Assembly (NCBI GenBank): GCA_029891385.1
Contig: CM057228.1
Location: forward strand, 57,853,783 to 57,917,782
Source of the DNA: Erythroxylum novogranatense
Taxonomy: Eukaryota; Streptophyta; Magnoliopsida; Malpighiales; Erythroxylaceae
Direction: 5' to 3'
Length of the DNA stretch: 64,000 nucleotides
Shown one piece after another: positions 58,198 through 64,000 of this stretch. Positions within the stretch are counted from its first letter, which is position 1. Every line of letters starts with the position of its first letter. The translations under genes and the position numbers were made by a program. A model generated the notes under the pieces. It saw only the letters and a program-made list of their open reading frames with translations, had not been told where the DNA came from and ran no database searches.

Positions 58198-58530
58198 AAG
58201 GTAATGATTCAAAGAAGAAATATTTGACGACCCAATGGGAGACTTTAGGGAGCTCCGACAGGAAGGATTTGTATAGGATTAGTGTGCCAAGTTTGATTGC
58301 TACTCCAATAAGTTGACATTGTCCAAATAATGATTGATCAGATTTTTCTTGGAGGGCTTGAAACCTAAACTAGAAGTTATCGTTAAACTATTGGAGCCAC
58401 GTAACCTATAATAAACCTATTCCCTCACGAGGAAGCAACAGACAGTACTAACAGTGCACACGGTAGCAAAACCTAGTCCCCAACAAGGAGGAGCCCATAT
58501 GGGCACAAAATTTCCAACGGTAATGAGAAT
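58198..58530 (+). pseudogene. Ty3/gypsy gag remnant, 3' part
   Basis: Directly after the copia target duplication the plus strand reads FDDPMGDFRELRQEGFV, then FFLEGLKPKLEV, matching the gag segment that follows the 51034-51500 part in plant gypsy elements. Stops are frequent. It is the other half of the element split by the copia insertion. Confidence 0.75.
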
Positions 58531-59717
58531 TAAATCCCAGACGAGAAAAAGGGATATTACCAACACTTGGGGTGCAAGGATCTGCAGCCCTTAACAATCA
58601 AAATCGAGCAAATGGTGAAAAATAATTTCAGATGTGGATTAACAAAAACTTCTATTTGATCATAGTTACTTGTAAGGTTTTGCTATAGTTACTTGTAACT
58701 GTATCTGTCGGTTATTATATATAAAATAATTGTATCAGCAACTATTAATTTTTTTGTACCAAATGAAAACATAAAAATAAATACAAGATTAAACAGATCA
58801 ACACTAAAATTTGGTAACACAGTTTGACACACTCTGTTTACGTCTACGGGGTCCTTACCTAACTTAATCACTTTCATGAAAGTATAAAAGATTTATACAA
58901 GGCTTTACTGAGCTAACACCACTTAACCTTTGACACTATCCATCGTCCTCACTACCCCTGAAAGATTTTCTGACTTAATAACAAGACCAACTCATGTTAA
59001 CCTCAACAGAAAATTTTTCAACACTCCTTTAATAAAAAGACAATAAATAAACAAGTAATTAACTATCTAAGAACGAAAACAAAAAACACTTGAGACAGAA
59101 ACATAACAACTTCCCTATGGGCTCAGCTCCTCTAAGATAGATCAGAAAGTTGTTCACACAAAATAGACTGATTCAGGCACATTCCAGATCCAAGTTATAG
59201 CTGTGGCAGAAGGACATCATGTAAGATAGATCCAAAAAATGAACCTCCACACAATAATTTACTGAACCTCAACACAATGAGTCACACACCACGACAAACA
59301 AGACATTCACAACTTTCACCACATTAATTGCGTAACCTACCATAAACGAAGGTGAAAACCATGGAGATATTCACAGTTGCACATTTATGAATACAGTATA
59401 ACGTGTCTTGCGTTATTCAGCCAAGATCCCACAAAACAAATTTTCCCACGTAACTAAGAAGTCTTCACACACACTTTCACTTTTTAGATAACTCATTACA
59501 CACATAATCTCTAAAATCTCATGACTTCATTTCAGCCCACTTTAAAAAATCGTTATCTTCTTCATATATCCCACTTAAAATATAATTCTATCACAACTGA
59601 ATCATTATTCAAAAATCCAACAAGTCTGCTGTGCCTAATTTAAAATCATTCAATTTGGATATGAAAATGAATTATTTGCTAGGTCCAATTATCCAAAATT
59701 TCCAAAATTCAATAATA

Positions 59718-59753
<36 letters not shown>

Positions 59754-60537
59754 CTTAACAATCTTCCCCTTTTTGGCATTCTTTGTCATAAATATGAAAC
59801 TCTCCCTAAATAAAATAATTGGACATATAATCTACATGAGAAAAGAACTCCCCCTTAGTCCATCATTAAGTTCCAAAGAACATCCATCAAAATCTTCAAG
59901 TTTAAGAAACATCCAAAGAAACAATAATGAATAATTATCCAATCATCCAAATTTCTCCCCTTTGGGATAAAAAGATGTCAAAAAGCAAGACTATTAGTCA
60001 CGGAGATATTTTAAAATCTCCCTTTAAATTGAGCAGTCACCAAAAGCAATCTAATGTCTTCCCCTTATAAAAAAATATACCCAAAACGAAGAATGTCTTC
60101 AATGCGATCAATCTTAGCAAATAAAGAAGCATAAAAATCAGCAATAGGTGTAGTGAAAGAATCATAAGCACGTAGTGCAATAGTAGAAAGCCAAAATGAC
60201 AATTTACTACCAGTTATTACATATGCCAACATATCATTGCTCACTTCAATTCCATCTTCATAGAACTGATCAAATTCTTAAACCATATCATCAAGCATAG
60301 CCTCATGTACACATTAATCAACTGAACCTTAGAAAACCCATAAATAAAAACTTAAAAAGACTAAACGATAACTCCTTCGAACCTTTTTTTAATAAATAAC
60401 ATCAAACTATAATTTAAAAATGTAAAGCATGCAGTCCCTTTACCCCTTGAAGAAATTTAAACTTGGGCTTATTCTTTGTCACATTATCTCAGTCATCAAC
60501 TATCTAACTGATTTCTTCATCTGAAGTAACTGACTTA
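58531..60537 (-). mobile_element. Copia-type 3' remnant, minus strand
   Basis: At 59755-59785 the minus strand reads a GCCAAAAAGGGGAAGATTG-type purine tract followed by TGTTAAGATATG, the PPT and LTR start typical of copia elements. The LTR would extend left from 59760 for about 1 kb; its far end is not clear. To the right, 59780-60537 is AT-rich former internal DNA without recognisable domains. An AT microsatellite (59720-59748) lies at the LTR start. Confidence 0.55.
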
Positions 60538-60538
60538 T

Positions 60539-61990
60539 TGTAGCATCCCACTCCTGCAAGACCCAAACTCGACATCGAGGGTGATATCCGAGCCCGTGCC
60601 TCACGAGGGTGGTATGCTAGAGCAGTCAATTACAATCATTAAAAAGGTAGTCAATAGTATTTAATCAATTCATGCACAAAAATCCATAAGTAAATCGGAC
60701 CCAATGATAATCCTAAACACTTTCAGTAATCACAATTCAAATACAACATTAGCCAATTGGGGCCCACTAAAATAAAACGCTCTATTTTGCGGAAATACAA
60801 ATTTACACATGAATCAGAATAACACTAATGCAGACGTGAACTGATCCCGACTTCCAACTCCGACTTACATGCAGTAGGCATACTCCCGTTGTCTAACGGG
60901 GTACTCTTCAATTCCTGAAAAATAGTTACAATTTTGGGTGAGTTTGCGAACTCAATGAGAAACCATCATCGATGATTCACCCAATTCATGCATATCGCAA
61001 GCAATTCACAGTTTCAGTCAATTACACATTCAGTATCGTCATATAACAATTATCAGGTTCTCATGCAATCGCAAAAATAAAAAATTTCACAAATCAGTCA
61101 TCACATAATTATGAGCATTTAACCCTTTTTCTTAGTCCACAATTTAATCCATACACATAATCTTTTCCCATTATTCTGAGTTGTGACTGAGCGCTTAAGT
61201 AGTGAACAGTATTCAGTAGACGCGTCTTAGGGAGAGGAGAGCCCTCAGGGAATGCACTTCCACCCTTCGATATTGTCCGCTTTGGCGTGGTGGGCCACCC
61301 TCACGGTTTTGTTTCGCCCCTACTCGAGGGATGCAAACGCGTCTGTCCCTTTTCGGGCACATTAAACAGTAATCGTGTCTTAGGAAGTAGGAGAGCCCTC
61401 TGGGTATGCACTACTTTCCACGCGTCAGTAGGGATAGGAGAGCCCTCTGGGTATGCACTAATCCCTTTCGAGCTCGAGGCTCTTTTTTCGTGATCGAGCT
61501 TGTAGCTCTCGGTGGCAGCTCCAGTCACAACCGTTAATAATCAATCAATTATGGAATTCATTTATCACATACAATCAGAATCAATTTATCGGAAACAGTC
61601 ATATCATTTCCAATTCTACTCTACCATACATTTACATTTTTCCCATGAAAACATTCACAAACAATCACATTAGCATATCCAATCACTCAATCCCTCGGAC
61701 CTTTGGTCCGAGATTTCAAACATAACAATTCATATTCACAGACAGTTTACAGAACATTTAATAGTAAAAATTGAGGAACCAACTAGGTTACTCATTGCAC
61801 TTCGAGCTCTGACACCGAAGTCCCATCAATATCCGTGGAATGTTGTTCCAACGGTGCTCTCAAACGATCAAATAATCATTCATTACTAAATGCATAATCA
61901 GAAAGATTCAATGATGCACATGTCTTAAGTAAAAGATGCACGATGCATGTTCATGACCTTCCGGCGCTATTTTCCAATTTCCAATTTCTT
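60539..61990 (-). mobile_element. Truncated LTR of the long-LTR gypsy family
   Basis: TGTAGCATCCCACTCC at 60539 matches the LTR end at 4706, and the following 80 bp keep GGTGATATCCGAGCCCG and GGTGGTATGCTAGAGCAGTC. GAGTTTGCGAACTCAATGAG (60950-60969) and GGACCTTTGGTCCGAGAT (61697-61714) are further family landmarks. No PBS flanks 60539, so this is the outer end of a 3' LTR on the minus strand. The LTR breaks off near 61990. Confidence 0.8.
61195..61465. repeat. Short repeats within the truncated LTR
   Basis: GGAGAGCCCTCTGGGTATGC recurs three times (about 61216, 61391 and 61438, first copy diverged), each ending in CACT. A comparable AGAGGGCT unit is at 27157 and 27203 in the solo LTR. Confidence 0.75.
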
Positions 61991-62148
61991 TTGTCAAAAA
62001 CTAACTTTTCACTCAATTGCTCAATAATGACTCATTTCATTTCAATGGCATATCACGGAACTCCACCAATTTCATTTTTAACATTCATTCAATTTACCAA
62101 GTCATACCCATTAGGATATTCTCAAGAAAACCCTCAAAACCAGTGCCA

Positions 62149-62705
62149 CTACGCTCCTCTGAACTCCAATACACAAGCCCGAAGCATATCCTCAACAGTC
62201 TTAATCGTCCTCTCACTCTGCCCATCTATCTGAGGATAAAATGCCGTACTGAAATTCAACTTAGTACCCATAGCAGACTGCAAGCTCTGCCAGAAACTCG
62301 AAGTAAATCTGGGATCCCGATCTGACACTATCGACACCGAAACCCCATGCAGTCTTACTATCTCAGCCACATACTTCTGGGCCAACTGATCAAGGGAATT
62401 ATTCTCCCTCACTGGCAAGAAATGGGCCGATTTCGTCAACCGGTCTACGATGACCCAGATAGAATCATGCTGTCCCGGAGTCTTGGGCAATCCCTTAATG
62501 AAATCCATAGTAATCCATTCCTATTTCCACTCAAGAATAGGCAACGAATGAAGTTTCCCTACTGGAGCCTGGTGCTCAGCCTTAACTTGCTGGTACGTCA
62601 TACACCTGGATACATACTCTGCTACCTGCTTTTTCATGCTAGGCCACCAGAAATGTTGCTTGAGGGTGTTATACATCTTGGTAGAAAAACCAAACTGTGT
62701 TCCAT
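62149..62705 (-). pseudogene. Ty3/gypsy integrase fragment (chromovirus/Tekay-like)
   Basis: The minus strand from about 62705 reads a zinc-finger region (KQHFWWPSMKKQVAEYV, then RCMTYQQVKAEHQAP, where the second Cys of the usual C-x2-C is Tyr), a stop near 62520, then the core: MDFIKGLPKT, VIVDRLTKSAHFLPV, SDRDPRFTS and FYPQIDGQSERTI with the family's D-D-E residues. The C-terminal domain is missing: the element jumps to LTR sequence at about 61990. RT and upstream parts are also gone. Confidence 0.9.
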
Positions 62706-62814
62706 TTCATTTCATCAAACTCAGCAATTTATACAGCTGTTTTATTATTGTGATGCCATGTGGAGTTTAGAGTTATTTGTCTGTAGTTCTCTCTTATCAT
62801 AGGATATGTACTGG

Positions 62815-62864
62815 AATGACCTACGGGTGTTCCGGTGGGTACTCTACGATGAGGGGGCGCTACA
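62815..62864 (+). other. Possible LTR 3' end relic
   Basis: GTGGGTACTCTACGATGAGG leading into GGGGCGCTACA resembles the 3' ends of plant gypsy LTRs (GGGGCG..ACA) and the end of the solo LTR at 27900-27917. No matching start is seen. Confidence 0.3.
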
Positions 62865-64000
62865 CTTATCCTCAATCTGAACAGTTTATTCAAAAGCAAT
62901 AACTAACTGTAAATATGGACAATTTCTTGGTTTTCTTTCGCTACGTCTTTGTGCTTGTACTTGACTCTTTCTAACCCAAGGGTGCATCGATAAAATGGGT
63001 TAATTATGAAATTTATGTGAGGAATATATGGTCTTTCAGTTTTGACTTTTTTGAAACAACATATGCTTTAACTTGTAGCATTTTGGCCTTATGTACCTGA
63101 TAACTCTGCAAAAATGACATGTGGGAAAAAATATTCGATTCTTCCTTGTGTTGGAGTTATGTAAATATAGTGCCCTGAAAAGCAAGTGTATTTACATGTA
63201 ACTTTATCTTCTTCAGTTACAGTTTTGTAATGAAAATATTTATTATTAAAAAAACAAAAGAGTTTGGTTTTATCTATATGAGCATTATATATCTGGTCAT
63301 AAGGTACCAAGATTCTTCTGTAAGTAATATATATATACATAGAGATGTATGGGAAACATGTATATTATTAGAATCTGAATTAATTGATTCACAGTTGAAT
63401 AATCAAGTTGGTTGCTTGATTATGGTTTAGACTGTAGTGTTGTGATTTATCTCCATATAAGTAAAGGAGTTTATTTCAAGGGAATGATGAGTTTCATATC
63501 ATGATAGTAGTTGACTATCGATAATGGCACTATTAAATGAATCTGAAATCAAGTATGTTTTTAAGAATAAAGTGGGTCGTTACTTTAATCTTAAAACATA
63601 CAACTTAAGCATTCACTTATTATGAACCATAATCTTGATGAGTGGTGAACTCATATATGTTTCATTATAATTCTTGATATGATCGAATGGATTTTTATAG
63701 AGTATTAATCCGATTATCGCATGTTGGAATTATTAATTGAAACATGTATCAGGGAACATTCACTCAAATAAAGAGTTTATAGTGTTATCATCTCTTCTAG
63801 ATGTTTTAAAGAGATTTGGTGATTAAACTGGTGCTAGTAGTTTGATGGACTAGCTACCTATCAAGTCTTAACACTGAGATGAGATCTTATGTGTTAATCA
63901 CCATATAAAGTAAAATGAGAGATCAAAAACCAGCATAAGGGCAAAACGGTAATTTTACCCTTTCTTGTGCGGATGACTATAATAAGGTTCTAAATAGGGT
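62865..64000. other. AT-rich DNA, no gene seen
   Basis: No coding frame with a recognisable domain is present. The final 250 bases (GGGCAAAACGGTAATTTTACCC and neighbours) have the look of a retroelement LTR, but no pair lies in the window. Confidence 0.5.

Overview
The window is nuclear DNA of a flowering plant, most likely a eudicot. It has an intron-containing plasma-membrane proton pump gene, LTR retrotransposons primed by initiator-Met tRNA, a plant-type Helitron that carries an RPA gene, and no bacterial gene organisation. Species cannot be told from the sequence. Only one ordinary host gene is present. Nearly everything else is transposable-element DNA, largely nested.

Layout. (1) 1-8867: a minus-strand LTR retrotransposon cut by the window edge. 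Its LTR is 4.16 kb and its 3.56 kb internal region is non-coding, a layout like LARD elements. (2) 8868-14950: gene-poor DNA with a CCGG-rich repeat and a fold-back MITE. (3) 14951-20600: a complete plus-strand P-type H+-ATPase gene (16 coding exons, 954 residues) with TATA box, GGCCCA motifs and a possible upstream ORF. (4) 20765-50926: one very large minus-strand Helitron, 30.2 kb between its termini and about 22 kb after subtracting two LTR insertions (25126-27917 and about 41166-46219). It carries a decayed Rep-helicase gene, an RPA1-like gene, a Transposase_32-like gene, a small charged ORF family, repeated TATA/leader modules and many arrays of a minisatellite related to ACGGAAGCAAAAGCAG. 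(5) 51034-58530: a decayed Ty3/gypsy gag split by a decayed Ty1/copia element (51501-58192) with perfect 5-bp target duplications. (6) 58530-62705: a minus-strand copia 3' remnant, then a truncated minus-strand gypsy element with integrase and a relative of the first LTR. (7) 62706-64000: no gene seen.

How it fits together. The Helitron landed 466 bp downstream of the proton pump stop codon and then grew by internal tandem duplication. Several of its ORFs lie downstream of copies of the same TATA/leader module. The long-LTR gypsy family appears at least four times (1-8867, 25126-27917, 41616-46219, 60539-62705). Three members carry a short palindrome cluster at a similar LTR position but with unrelated sequence. 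All exon limits, element ends and homologies were read by eye; no search or alignment program was run.
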